NCBI RefSeq assembly: GCF_016863195.1 | Contig: NZ_BOOK01000030.1 | Coordinates: forward strand, 62,001-126,000 | DNA from: Paraplanobispora takensis | Lineage (GTDB): Bacteria > Actinomycetota > Actinomycetes > Streptosporangiales > Streptosporangiaceae | Length of the DNA: 64,000 nucleotides | Reading direction: 5' to 3' | Part shown: positions 40,873 through 48,489 of the stretch, in pieces | Layout of the letters: each line of letters begins with the position of its first letter | Position numbering within the stretch: position 1 is the first letter of the stretch | Notes under the pieces: model-generated | The model's input: only the letters and a program-made list of their open reading frames with translations | What the model was told of the DNA's origin: nothing | Database searches by the model: none | Made by a program: the position numbers and the translations under genes

Positions 40873-42279
40873 ATGCCCATCGCCAGGCCGGGACAGCCCG
40901 GCTACGAGGCGGCGACCGCGGTCTTCGCCCTGGGCGCGGTGCCGGAACCGGCCGCGGCCGCCGTGGTGCGCACGGTCGAGGAGGTGCGCGAGGCCGTCGG
41001 CTTCGCCCGTCGTGAGGGCCTGCCCGTCCGCGTGCACACCACGGGTCACTGGGCCGCCGCGGCCCGTCCCGTGCGCGGGGGGCTGCTGCTGCGGACGGAG
41101 ATGAGGGGCCCCGTCGAGATCGACCCCGAGCGCCGGGTGGCCCGCGTGCCCGCGGGGACCCGCTGGGGTGCGGTGGTCAAGGCCGCCGCCGAGCACGGGC
41201 TGTCGGTCGCGCACGGCTCCTCGCCCACGGTCGGCGTGGTCGGCTATCTGCTCGGCGGCGGGCTCAGTTTCTACGGCAGGCGCACGGGCCTCGCGGCCAA
41301 CGGCGTGCGCGCGGTGGAACTGGTCACCGCCGACGGCGAGCTGCGCAGGGCCGAGGGCGCACTGCCCGCGACGGCGAGCGCGTCGCTCGGGACGTCCGCG
41401 GGGATCGGCGCGGACGCCGAGTTGCTGTGGGCGTTGCGCGGGGGCGGGGGCGGGTTCGGTGTCGTGACCGCCGTGGAGGTCGCCCTGTTCCCGGTCGCGA
41501 AGGTGGTGACGGGGGCCGCGTGCTGGCCCGCCGTACACGCGCCCGGGTTGCTGCGGGCCTGGCGGGAGTGGACGCTGACCGCTCCGCGCGAGGCGACGAC
41601 CAGCGTGCGGATACTCAACCTGCCCGACCTGCCGGAGGTGCCGCCCATGCTGTCGGCGGGGCCCGTCCTGTGCGTGGACGGCGCCGTGCTGGCCGGGACG
41701 GACGACGAGGTGGCGGCGGCGCAGGCCATCGCGGAGGACCTGCTGGGCCCGCTGCGCGCCCTCGCGCCGCCGGTGCTCGACACCTGGCAGACGACCGCGC
41801 CCGCGGGACTGCTCGACACGCACATGGACCCGTCCGACCCCGTGGAGGTCATCGGCGACCACCTGCTCCTGGACGAGCTCGGCGACGCGGGCGTCGACGC
41901 GCTGCTGGAGGTCGTCGGCGCGGGCTCGGGCTCCCCGCTGATCGCCGCCGGCCTGCGGCAGCTCGGGGGCGCGTACGGTGAGCCCGCCCCCTCCGGAGGC
42001 GCCCTGAACCACCTGACGGCGCGCTACGGCTACTCGGGCGGCGGCGTGCCCGGGCTGTCGGGCACGAAGGAGGAGATCCTCGCCAGGATCCCCGTCGTCC
42101 GGGCCGCGCTCACACCCTGGGACACCGGCAGGACCGCGCCCACGTTCGTGGAGCGGTTCGACCAGCCCCAGGGGCACCTGGACGCGGCGACCGTGGCGGC
42201 CGTGGACGCGGTGCGCGACCGGGTGGATCCCGGCGGCCTGTTCCGCGACGACGTCATGCCGGGCGCCACCCGCAGGTGA
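40873..42279 (+). CDS. BBE-like FAD-linked oxidase
   Basis: The 468-residue protein belongs to the PCMH/berberine-bridge-enzyme oxidases. It has VRVHTTGHWAAAARPVRGGLLLRT, the FAD segment GSSPTVGVVGYLLGGGLSFYGRRTGLAANGVRAVELVTADGELRRAEG, and the C-terminal APTFVERFDQPQGHLDAATVAAVDAVRDRVDPGGLF. The cysteine that forms the second covalent FAD link in bicovalent members is Ser here (GSSPTVG), and the His region is GHW. The flavin is therefore probably held by one bond or none. Such enzymes oxidise alcohols, amines or C-H bonds with O2. It directly follows the methyltransferase gene. Confidence 0.85.
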   Translation: MPIARPGQPGYEAATAVFALGAVPEPAAAAVVRTVEEVREAVGFARREGLPVRVHTTGHWAAAARPVRGGLLLRTEMRGPVEIDPERRVARVPAGTRWGAVVKAAAEHGLSVAHGSSPTVGVVGYLLGGGLSFYGRRTGLAANGVRAVELVTADGELRRAEGALPATASASLGTSAGIGADAELLWALRGGGGGFGVVTAVEVALFPVAKVVTGAACWPAVHAPGLLRAWREWTLTAPREATTSVRILNLPDLPEVPPMLSAGPVLCVDGAVLAGTDDEVAAAQAIAEDLLGPLRALAPPVLDTWQTTAPAGLLDTHMDPSDPVEVIGDHLLLDELGDAGVDALLEVVGAGSGSPLIAAGLRQLGGAYGEPAPSGGALNHLTARYGYSGGGVPGLSGTKEEILARIPVVRAALTPWDTGRTAPTFVERFDQPQGHLDAATVAAVDAVRDRVDPGGLFRDDVMPGATRR

Positions 42280-42309
42280 GGCCGCGCCCCGGGCACCGCG
42301 CACACCGCA

Positions 42310-42343
42310 GACGGCCCGCCACGGTTCTCCGTGGCGGGCCGTC
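42310..42343. terminator. Bidirectional terminator after the flavin oxidase gene
   Basis: GACGGCCCGCCACGG and CCGTGGCGGGCCGTC form a 15-bp perfect stem with TTCT as loop. It lies between convergent genes. Confidence 0.88.
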
Positions 42344-42392
42344 TTCATGGTGAGCCCTCACCAGGCGCCGGGGTCTTCACGGCGCGCCGGGG

Positions 42393-43604
42393 TCACAGGA
42401 CGCGGACCTGCGGGATGTAGACGATCCACCGGCCGGTGAAGTCGCTCTCCTTCTCCATGATCTCTTCGGCGTGGTTCCACGCGAACAGGACCGCGTAGTC
42501 GGGGCGGTCCTGCCGGAAGACCGACGGCGGCACCACGGGGATGTGCGAGCCCGCGACCACCCTGTTCTGCTTGGACGGCGTGGAGTCGCACACGTACGGG
42601 ATCAGGTCGGCGCCGATGCCGCAGTAGTTGGTCACCGTGGTGATCTTGGCGGGCGCCCCGTACCCGGCCACCCGCTTGCCGTCCGCCCGCAGCGAGCGCA
42701 GCAGCGAGGTCAGGTCGTCGCGCACGCGCTCGGCCCTGCGGTTGAGCTCCTCCAGCGTGGCGTGCCGGTCGAGCCCGCGCGCCCGCTCCGCGGCCAGCAG
42801 TTCGGCGACGGCCGGCGTGGGCCGTCGTGCGCCGCGCTTGGCGAGCGTGTAGCGCATGGACCCGCCGTGGATGGCCAGCGGTTCGGCGTCCACCAGGTCG
42901 AGCCCGAAGAGCCTGGCGGCGGCGCGGATCGAACTGACGGAGAAGACGAAGGAGTGCTCGTCGTAGAACAGGTCGAAGGCCGTCTGCTCGACGACGGCGC
43001 CGAGGTAGGGCTCCTCGAAGACGAACACCCCGTCGGGGCCGAGCAGCGTCACGGCGCCCTTGAGCACCGAGTCCAGGTGGGAGATGTGCGCGATGACGTT
43101 GGCGCCGAAGATGACGTCGGCGGGGCCGTGCCCGGCGCGGATGTCGGCGGCCGTCTCCTCGTCGAAGAAGCGCGGCAGCACCTCGATGCCCCGGGACCTG
43201 GCCAGCTCGGCCACCTCCTGGGAGGGCTCGACGCCCAGGTGCCGCACGCCGGCCTCGGCGATCGAGGCCAGCATGACGCCGTCGTTGCAGCCGATCTCGA
43301 CGATGAACCGGTCGCGGCCGGTCAGCTCGGTACGGAGCAGCCGGTGCGCCACCCCGGCGAAGTGGGCGCTGTGCACGGTGGAGTTGGAGGCCCGGTACGG
43401 ATACTGGTCGTGATATCTGACTTCCTGCGGGATGTCGGCCATCAGCTGCACCATCGCGCACGAGTCACACATTCCGACGATGAGCGGGTAGAAGAATTCC
43501 CCGGCCAGTTCACCGGGCTTGGGGAATGCGTTTCCGCGCGGCTGGACCCCGAGGTCGACCGACCCTTTAACCGGCCCAGAGCAAATGCGGCAGGAAGTCT
43601 CCAT
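42393..43604 (-). CDS. NovU/TylCIII-type sugar C-methyltransferase 1
   Basis: The 403-residue protein begins with a Cys-rich zinc site (CRICSGPV then CDSCAM) and has FIVEIGCNDGVMLASIAEAG for SAM binding, FEEPYLGAVV, LFYDEHSFVFSVSS and GYGAPAKITTVTNYCGIG. This is the layout of NDP-sugar C-methyltransferases that methylate next to a ketone, typically C3 of a 4-ketohexose. A clear paralogue lies at 62974 to the window end. In this copy the HVH of the paralogue is HSF after YDE. The gene has no cluster element upstream; short GC repeats lie there instead. Confidence 0.85.
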   Translation of the reverse strand: METSCRICSGPVKGSVDLGVQPRGNAFPKPGELAGEFFYPLIVGMCDSCAMVQLMADIPQEVRYHDQYPYRASNSTVHSAHFAGVAHRLLRTELTGRDRFIVEIGCNDGVMLASIAEAGVRHLGVEPSQEVAELARSRGIEVLPRFFDEETAADIRAGHGPADVIFGANVIAHISHLDSVLKGAVTLLGPDGVFVFEEPYLGAVVEQTAFDLFYDEHSFVFSVSSIRAAARLFGLDLVDAEPLAIHGGSMRYTLAKRGARRPTPAVAELLAAERARGLDRHATLEELNRRAERVRDDLTSLLRSLRADGKRVAGYGAPAKITTVTNYCGIGADLIPYVCDSTPSKQNRVVAGSHIPVVPPSVFRQDRPDYAVLFAWNHAEEIMEKESDFTGRWIVYIPQVRVL

Positions 43605-43651
43605 GAAATGACGCTAACACCGGCGGTCATCACCCTTTTATCGCCGCTTGC

Positions 43652-43708
43652 GAGGTTTCGCGGACCCCCGGGCGGAGGTTTCGCGGCCCCCGGGCGGAGG
43701 TTCCCCGG
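43652..43708. repeat. 22-23-bp tandem repeat upstream of the C-methyltransferase gene
   Basis: GAGGTTTCGCGGACCCCCGG plus GCG (43652-43674) is followed by a copy with one C fewer and an A-to-C change (43675-43696), then a partial copy GAGGTTCCCCGG. The stretch is non-coding and lies between the methyltransferase start and the terminator hairpin. Confidence 0.8.
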
Positions 43709-43719
43709 ACATACGACGA

Positions 43720-43741
43720 GGGCGCGGCCTCAGCCGCGCCC
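43720..43741 (-). terminator. Hairpin after the second AHSA1 gene
   Basis: GGGCGCGGC and GCCGCGCCC form a 9-bp stem around CTCA, about 90 bp beyond the AHSA1 stop on the minus strand. Confidence 0.55.
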
Positions 43742-43831
43742 CGCCTCGATCGCATGATGTGCCCCCGGCTCACCGGGCGGCCGCCGGACGTCCAGCCGCT
43801 CAGGGGGACTCGCGCACGGCCTCTCGCCGCA

Positions 43832-44275
43832 TTACTTGATCTTCTTGACGTACTCGCTGAGAGCGTCGAAGAAGAAGCCCCAGCCCTCCTCGGCCCGGGG
43901 GATCTCGTCCTCGGGGAGGTTGCCCTCCTGCACGAAGACCATCTCGGTGCCGCCGTCGACGTCCGAGAACGTGACGGTCACCGTCTCGGGGCCGAGAGCC
44001 TGCTGCTCGGCCGGCTCCCGGCCGCTGAGGTCGACCAGCGTGTAGACCAGGCGCTCGTTCGGGACGATCTCCTGGTAGGTGCCGGCGAAGGGAACCTGGT
44101 TCTCCTCGTCGACCACGATCGTGGCCCGCCACTCGCCGCCCGGCCGCACGTCCATGGAGATGGTCTCCAGGGGCGCGCCCCACCAGTGCGTGAAGTGCTC
44201 CGGCTGGGTCCAGGCCGAATAGACCACGTCGCGCGGGGCCTCGATCACGCGGGTGATCTCGATCTTGCCACTCAT
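43832..44275 (-). CDS. AHSA1-family SRPBCC protein
   Basis: The 147-residue protein has the AHSA1 pattern: KIEITRVIEAPRDVVYSAWTQPEHFTHWWGAPLETISMDVRPGGEWRATI, then PFAGTYQEIVPNERLVYTLVDL and VTVTFSDVDGGTEMVFVQEG. Such small START-like domains bind hydrophobic molecules and can act as cyclases or ligand carriers in natural product pathways, or be general stress proteins. The start at 44275 (MSGKIE) has GAGAGGA upstream. It lies 72 bp downstream of the PhyH gene on the same strand, inside the cluster, so a role with the product is possible. Confidence 0.8.
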   Translation of the reverse strand: MSGKIEITRVIEAPRDVVYSAWTQPEHFTHWWGAPLETISMDVRPGGEWRATIVVDEENQVPFAGTYQEIVPNERLVYTLVDLSGREPAEQQALGPETVTVTFSDVDGGTEMVFVQEGNLPEDEIPRAEEGWGFFFDALSEYVKKIK

Positions 44276-44347
44276 CGCGTCATCCTCTCTTGTATGCCGG
44301 ATCATCATTGTGTCCGGCCGGGCTGTCCCGGTCTTATTCGGAAATGC

Positions 44348-45232
44348 TCACTTGGGAGCCGGGACCAGGTCGCCGAGCGCGGCGCGCCGGGCCTCCTCCG
44401 GCTCCAGCCAGATGTAGGGGTCGTTCATCTCCAGCCAGCCCACGCCGGGCGGGCACCGATCGTACCCGAGGAGCCTGCGCACCTCCTCCGGATACTCCAG
44501 CACCCGCTCGCGCGGCACCGCGAGGTACTGGTTCTCCTCCTGGCGGAGGTTACCCAGGTCGTAGGCGACGGTCATGCCGGTGCGCGGTGTGTCGGTCACG
44601 TTGCCCCCGCCGCCGTGGTAGACGCCGCCGAGCCAGATCAGCCCGCCACCCGGCGGCATCTCGGTGGGGACGGTCTCCTCGACGGTCGGCGCGCGCTCGT
44701 CGTCCCAGTGGTGGCTGCCGGGGATCACCAGGGTGCCGCCGTTGGCGGCGGTGAACTCGCTCATCGCCAGCATGACCATGACCCTGGTGGTGGGTCCCGG
44801 GTGGGGGCGCAGGTGCAGCGCGTCGTCGCGGTGCAGCGGCTGCTTGCCCTGCCCCTTGTGGATCTGCACGAGCTGGGTGGCGCTGATCTGGATGGTCGGG
44901 ACCATCTCCTGGCGCGACCTGCCGATCCACATCGGGACGGGCTTCTGCATGATCGCCCTGGCCGCGCCCAGGAACAGGCGGTGCGTGACGACGGGGGTCA
45001 GCCGCCGCGTGCGGGCGAACAGCGACGACACCCGCCGCGTGCGCAGGCCGTCGTACCAGTTGCCGCTGTACTCCTGGGCCCGCAGCGCGGGCTCCAGGTC
45101 CGCCCACAGTCCCGCGAGCGTCTCACCGTCCAGGAAGTCTTCCACGATCACGGCCCCGTCCCGTTCCAGGACGGCCACCACGTCGCCGAGATCGGCGTCA
45201 GACCTGACTCTGGTCAGACTCGCCACGGTCAT
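44348..45232 (-). CDS. Phytanoyl-CoA dioxygenase family (Fe/2-oxoglutarate) enzyme
   Basis: The 294-residue protein resembles PhyH-type non-heme iron oxygenases: VLERDGAVIVEDFLDGETLAGL at the start, LHRDDALHLRPHPGPTTRVMVMLAMSEFTAANGGTLVIPGSHHW, and GLIWLGGVYHGGGGNVTDTPRTGMTVAYDLG. The HRD of QPLHRDD and the later YHGGG His fit the HxD...H iron facial triad, and the following Arg would bind 2-oxoglutarate. It would hydroxylate or desaturate an intermediate. The start is uncertain: GTG 45235, ATG 45232 and GTG 45226 are possible, with AAAGG just upstream. It may belong to the long minus-strand operon that starts at 52134. Confidence 0.85.
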   Translation of the reverse strand: MTVASLTRVRSDADLGDVVAVLERDGAVIVEDFLDGETLAGLWADLEPALRAQEYSGNWYDGLRTRRVSSLFARTRRLTPVVTHRLFLGAARAIMQKPVPMWIGRSRQEMVPTIQISATQLVQIHKGQGKQPLHRDDALHLRPHPGPTTRVMVMLAMSEFTAANGGTLVIPGSHHWDDERAPTVEETVPTEMPPGGGLIWLGGVYHGGGGNVTDTPRTGMTVAYDLGNLRQEENQYLAVPRERVLEYPEEVRRLLGYDRCPPGVGWLEMNDPYIWLEPEEARRAALGDLVPAPK

Positions 45233-45274
45233 CACCTTTCTTTGGGATCGGCTCTCGACGGAACTGCGCGGAGG

Positions 45275-45302
45275 TTCGGATCAGTACGTTCGGATCAGCA
45301 CG
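45275..45302. repeat. 14-bp direct repeat between PhyH and acyltransferase genes
   Basis: TTCGGATCAGTACG and TTCGGATCAGCACG stand head to tail, and a third related TCCGGGTCAGCGCA runs into the acyltransferase stop. The repeats lie about 45-70 bp upstream of the PhyH start and could be a direct-repeat activator site or a simple slippage product. Confidence 0.6.
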
Positions 45303-45308
45303 TCCGGG

Positions 45309-46553
45309 TCAGCGCACGAGCACCGGCGTGCTGGGCTCCACCGAGCCCTTGCCGAGCTTGTTGCGCAGCAGCAGCGCCGGCCGCTCGACCGCGTAGTAGC
45401 TCACCACGGCCGCGGTGAACGCGGTGCCGTGCACGAGCAGGAGCGTGAGCGGGAAGTTCGTGGAGCCCCACAGGTTCCAGATGTAGATGGCCGGGATGTG
45501 CCACAGGAACATCGCGTAGGAGACGCGGCCGATGAACTGCAGCGGCCTGACGGTCAGGACGGCCGTGATGAACCGCGAGCGCACGTCGGGCACGGTCAGC
45601 GGCGCCAGCACCAGGAACACGATCAGCAGGTCGATCGGCTGGTTGAACAGCACGACCTCGGTGGGCGGGAAGTTGGAGGTGCCCTGGTCGCCCATGGGCG
45701 AGAAGCAGTAGAGGATCGTGATGCCGAGCGCGAGCGCCCACGTGCGGCCGGGGAAGCGGGCGATCAGCCGGTACGGGGCCAGCCAGCCGCCGCCCTCGGC
45801 CGCGGCCGACAGCGTGGCCAGCGCCATGCCGACGGCCAGATAACCGAACCAGCCGACGGGCCAGTTGCCCTGCGTCGGGTACTCGCCGAGCGAGGGGTGG
45901 TGGCTCCAGGCGCTGAAGGCGTAGCCGATGAGCACGATGGCGAAGATCGGAACCAGGACCCTGCGCGCCTTGGCCGCCGGGGTCGCCGCCCCGGCCGCCA
46001 GCCGGTGGAACAGCCAGGCGAACAGCGGCAGCAGCGCGTAGAACGCGATCTCCGTCGCCATGCTCCACGTCGACTCCATGCCGGCCGGGATGCCACCCGC
46101 CTCGTAGACGTGCTGCATGGTCAGCACCCGCACGACGTACCAGAAGCCCTGCTCGGCCCGCTCCTGGCCCATCAGGAACAGCGGCGTGACCAGGGCCACC
46201 ACGGCCAGCAGCCAGTAGGCGGGGAAGATGCGCAGCGCGCGCCGCCACGCGTAGGAGCCCAGGTTGTAGGTCTGCTTGGCGCCCGCGACGGTCGCCAGCG
46301 CGAAGGGCCGGTAGAGCAGGAAGCCCGACAGGGCGAAGAGGATCGGCAACGACTCGCGGGTGAACCTCTCGATCACCACGCCGATCCAGCCGTTGCCGGG
46401 CTGGTCGCCGAATCCGATCTGGCCGGCGGCGAAAGCGGAGTGAACGGTGACGACGGCCAGCACGGCGAGTGCGCGTATTCCCTGAAGCTCGGGAAAATAC
46501 TGTCCTCTGGTTTCACGTGCGGACCGGAAATCGCCGACAATGGTGGCTGTCAT
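45309..46553 (-). CDS. Membrane acyltransferase, OafA-like, second copy
   Basis: The 414-residue protein has the acyltransferase 3 pattern: FPELQGIRALAVLAVVTVHSAFAAG with the conserved His, LPILFALSGFLLYRPFALATV, and SYAWRRALRIFPAYWLLAVVALV, with about ten membrane segments. It probably O-acylates the product or its sugar. The start overlaps the thioesterase stop as ATGA, and a half-site of the cluster element sits 59 bp upstream, inside the thioesterase coding region. It is only distantly similar to the copy at 31.0 kb. Confidence 0.88.
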   Translation of the reverse strand: MTATIVGDFRSARETRGQYFPELQGIRALAVLAVVTVHSAFAAGQIGFGDQPGNGWIGVVIERFTRESLPILFALSGFLLYRPFALATVAGAKQTYNLGSYAWRRALRIFPAYWLLAVVALVTPLFLMGQERAEQGFWYVVRVLTMQHVYEAGGIPAGMESTWSMATEIAFYALLPLFAWLFHRLAAGAATPAAKARRVLVPIFAIVLIGYAFSAWSHHPSLGEYPTQGNWPVGWFGYLAVGMALATLSAAAEGGGWLAPYRLIARFPGRTWALALGITILYCFSPMGDQGTSNFPPTEVVLFNQPIDLLIVFLVLAPLTVPDVRSRFITAVLTVRPLQFIGRVSYAMFLWHIPAIYIWNLWGSTNFPLTLLLVHGTAFTAAVVSYYAVERPALLLRNKLGKGSVEPSTPVLVR

Positions 46554-47341
46554 AGGGTCGCTCCTCGGGGTTGAACGGCCCTTTCAGCTTCATGCGCCGC
46601 GCCTGACGCCCGCATCTCCAGAATTGCCGTCATCGCGGCGGCCAGCTCGGCGACGCGATCGCGTACGAAGAAATGGTCCCCGTCGTAGGTCCGCAGTCCG
46701 CGGAAGTCGGTGGTGTGCTTCCGCCACTCCGCCATGTCCGCCTCCGGGGCCACCGGGTCGCGCGTTCCGCAGAACGCCGCGACGGGCACGGTCAGCGGGG
46801 GTTCGGGCCGGTAGGCGTACGACGCGCACAGCGTGAAGTCGGCCCTGGCCACCGGCAGCGTCCGCGCCAGCGCGCCGGGGTCGCCGGCTATCTCCTCGGG
46901 CAGCCCGCCCAGCGCCCGCAGCGAGGCGGTGAACCGCTCGTCGTCGTGGCGCGGGTCGGGCTGCGCCACGGCGCCGCGCACCGGCCAGGCCGCGACCGCC
47001 AGCAGCTCGGGCGGACGCCCGCCGGAGGACTGCAGCTCGCGCACCATCCGATAGCCGAGCATCGCACCCATGCTGTGGCCGAACACGACGTACGGCGTGC
47101 TCTGCCCGGCCAGCTCGGCGGCCAGTGCGCGCGCGGCGGTGTCGCAGTCGGTGTGGGCGGGCTCGCGATGCCGTCCGGGGCGTCCCGGCAGGGTGAGGGC
47201 GCGCAGCTCCATCCAGGGCGGCAGGTGCCGGGTCCACGGGCGGAACGCCGAGGGCCCGCCGCCCGCGCAGGGCAGGGCGTACAGGTGCACCCTGGCCGAC
47301 GGCCTGGGCTCGAAGGCCAGATACCACGGGGGTGTCCTCAT
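46550..47341 (-). CDS. Type II thioesterase
   Basis: The 263-residue protein has the type II thioesterase pattern: LYALPCAGGGPSAFRPWTRHLPPWMELRALTLPGRPGRHREP, the nucleophile FGHSMGAMLGYRMVREL (S90), CGTRDPVAPEADM (Asp) and YDGDHFFVRDRV (His). It clears misloaded acyl groups from carrier proteins and could also release product. Its ATG overlaps the acyl-CoA dehydrogenase stop, and its stop overlaps the acyltransferase start, so it sits inside a tightly coupled operon with the A-PCP gene. The 3-prime end contains an internal regulatory half-site at 46612-46627. Confidence 0.9.
   Translation of the reverse strand: MRTPPWYLAFEPRPSARVHLYALPCAGGGPSAFRPWTRHLPPWMELRALTLPGRPGRHREPAHTDCDTAARALAAELAGQSTPYVVFGHSMGAMLGYRMVRELQSSGGRPPELLAVAAWPVRGAVAQPDPRHDDERFTASLRALGGLPEEIAGDPGALARTLPVARADFTLCASYAYRPEPPLTVPVAAFCGTRDPVAPEADMAEWRKHTTDFRGLRTYDGDHFFVRDRVAELAAAMTAILEMRASGAAHEAERAVQPRGATL
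46612..46627 (-). promoter_or_regulatory. Cluster regulatory half-site inside the thioesterase gene
   Basis: On the minus strand the bases read GCAATTCTGGAGATGC, a perfect match. The site is within codons for AILEMRA of the thioesterase and 59 bp before the acyltransferase start, suggesting an internal promoter for the distal operon genes. Confidence 0.6.
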
Positions 47342-48489
47342 ATCAGCGCGTGCCCGATCAGCTCTTTCATGATCTCCGTGGTGCCGCCGTAGATGGTCTG
47401 CGCCCTGGTGTCGACGAACGCCCGCGCCACCGGGAAGTCGCGCACCACCCCGTAGCCTCCGTGCAGTTGCAGGCAGCGGTCCACGACCTTCTGGCACAGC
47501 TCGGTGTTCCACCACTTGGCCATCGCCGCCTCCTCCGCCTCCAGCCGGCCCGCCGCCTCCTCGGCGACGCACCGGTCGGTGAAGGAGCGGGCCACGGCCA
47601 CCGCGGTGGCCAGCTCGGCCAGCACGAAGCGGTTGTGCTGGTGCGCCCCCACGGGCGAGCCGAACACCCGGCGGGTACGGCAGTGCTCGATCGTGTACTC
47701 CAGCACCCGTTCCGCGGTGGCCAGCGCGGAGACCGCGATCATCATGCGTTCCCTGCGCAGCGTGCGCATGAGGTAGGCGACGCCCCGGCCCTCGCGGCCC
47801 AGCAGGTTCTCGGCGGGCACCTCGACCTCGTCGAAGAACAGCTCGACGGTGTCCATGGCGCGCATGCCGATCTTGTCGAGCGTCCGCCCGCGTGCCAGCC
47901 CCGGCCGGTCGGACTCCACCGCGATCACGCTGAGCCCGCCGCCGCCACCGCCGTTCCCACCGCCGCCGCCCGTGCGGACGGCCACGAGCAGCAGATCGGC
48001 CACCGCCCCGTTGGTGACGAACGTCTTCTGCCCGTTGATCACGTAGCCGTCGCCGCGCCGTACGGCCCCGCACCGCAGCCGCGCCACGTCGCTGCCCGCG
48101 TCGGGCTCCGTGATGGCCACCGCGGTGACCAGCTCCCCGGTGCAGAAGCCGGGCAGCCAGCGCGAGCGCTGCTCGGGCGTGGTGAGCGTGCGCAGGTACA
48201 GCCCGGCGATCTCGTTGTGCAGCGACAGCGCGGGCGCGTGGACGCCGGCGCGGCCCAGCTCCTCCGAGACGATCACGTGGTGCAGGTAGTCGGGGTCGCC
48301 GCCCCCGCCGTACTCGGCGGGCACGTCCATGCCGAGCAGCCCGATCCCGCCCGCCTTGCGCCACACGTCCCTGGGGACGGCGCCCCGTTCCTCCCACGCG
48401 CGGTAGTTGGGCTCGATCTCCTTGCCGACGAAGGTCCGCACCAGCTCGCGGAAGGCCTCGTGGTCGGCGGTGAACAGCTCACGCCGCAT
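47338..48489 (-). CDS. Acyl-CoA dehydrogenase
   Basis: The 383-residue protein is a classical acyl-CoA dehydrogenase: GLLGMDVPAEYGGGGDPDYLHHVIVSEELGRAG, AITEPDAGSDVARL, INGQKTFVTNG, and the C-terminal QLHGGYGVVRDFPVARAFVDTRAQTIYGGTTEIMKELIG with the catalytic Glu of TTEIMKE. It should introduce an alpha,beta double bond in a CoA- or carrier-bound acyl unit. A run of about a dozen Gly and Asn residues (TGGGGGNGGGGGGL) interrupts the middle beta domain, which is unusual. It overlaps the radical SAM gene by 11 bp and the thioesterase gene by 4 bp. Confidence 0.9.
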   Translation of the reverse strand: MRRELFTADHEAFRELVRTFVGKEIEPNYRAWEERGAVPRDVWRKAGGIGLLGMDVPAEYGGGGDPDYLHHVIVSEELGRAGVHAPALSLHNEIAGLYLRTLTTPEQRSRWLPGFCTGELVTAVAITEPDAGSDVARLRCGAVRRGDGYVINGQKTFVTNGAVADLLLVAVRTGGGGGNGGGGGGLSVIAVESDRPGLARGRTLDKIGMRAMDTVELFFDEVEVPAENLLGREGRGVAYLMRTLRRERMMIAVSALATAERVLEYTIEHCRTRRVFGSPVGAHQHNRFVLAELATAVAVARSFTDRCVAEEAAGRLEAEEAAMAKWWNTELCQKVVDRCLQLHGGYGVVRDFPVARAFVDTRAQTIYGGTTEIMKELIGHALI

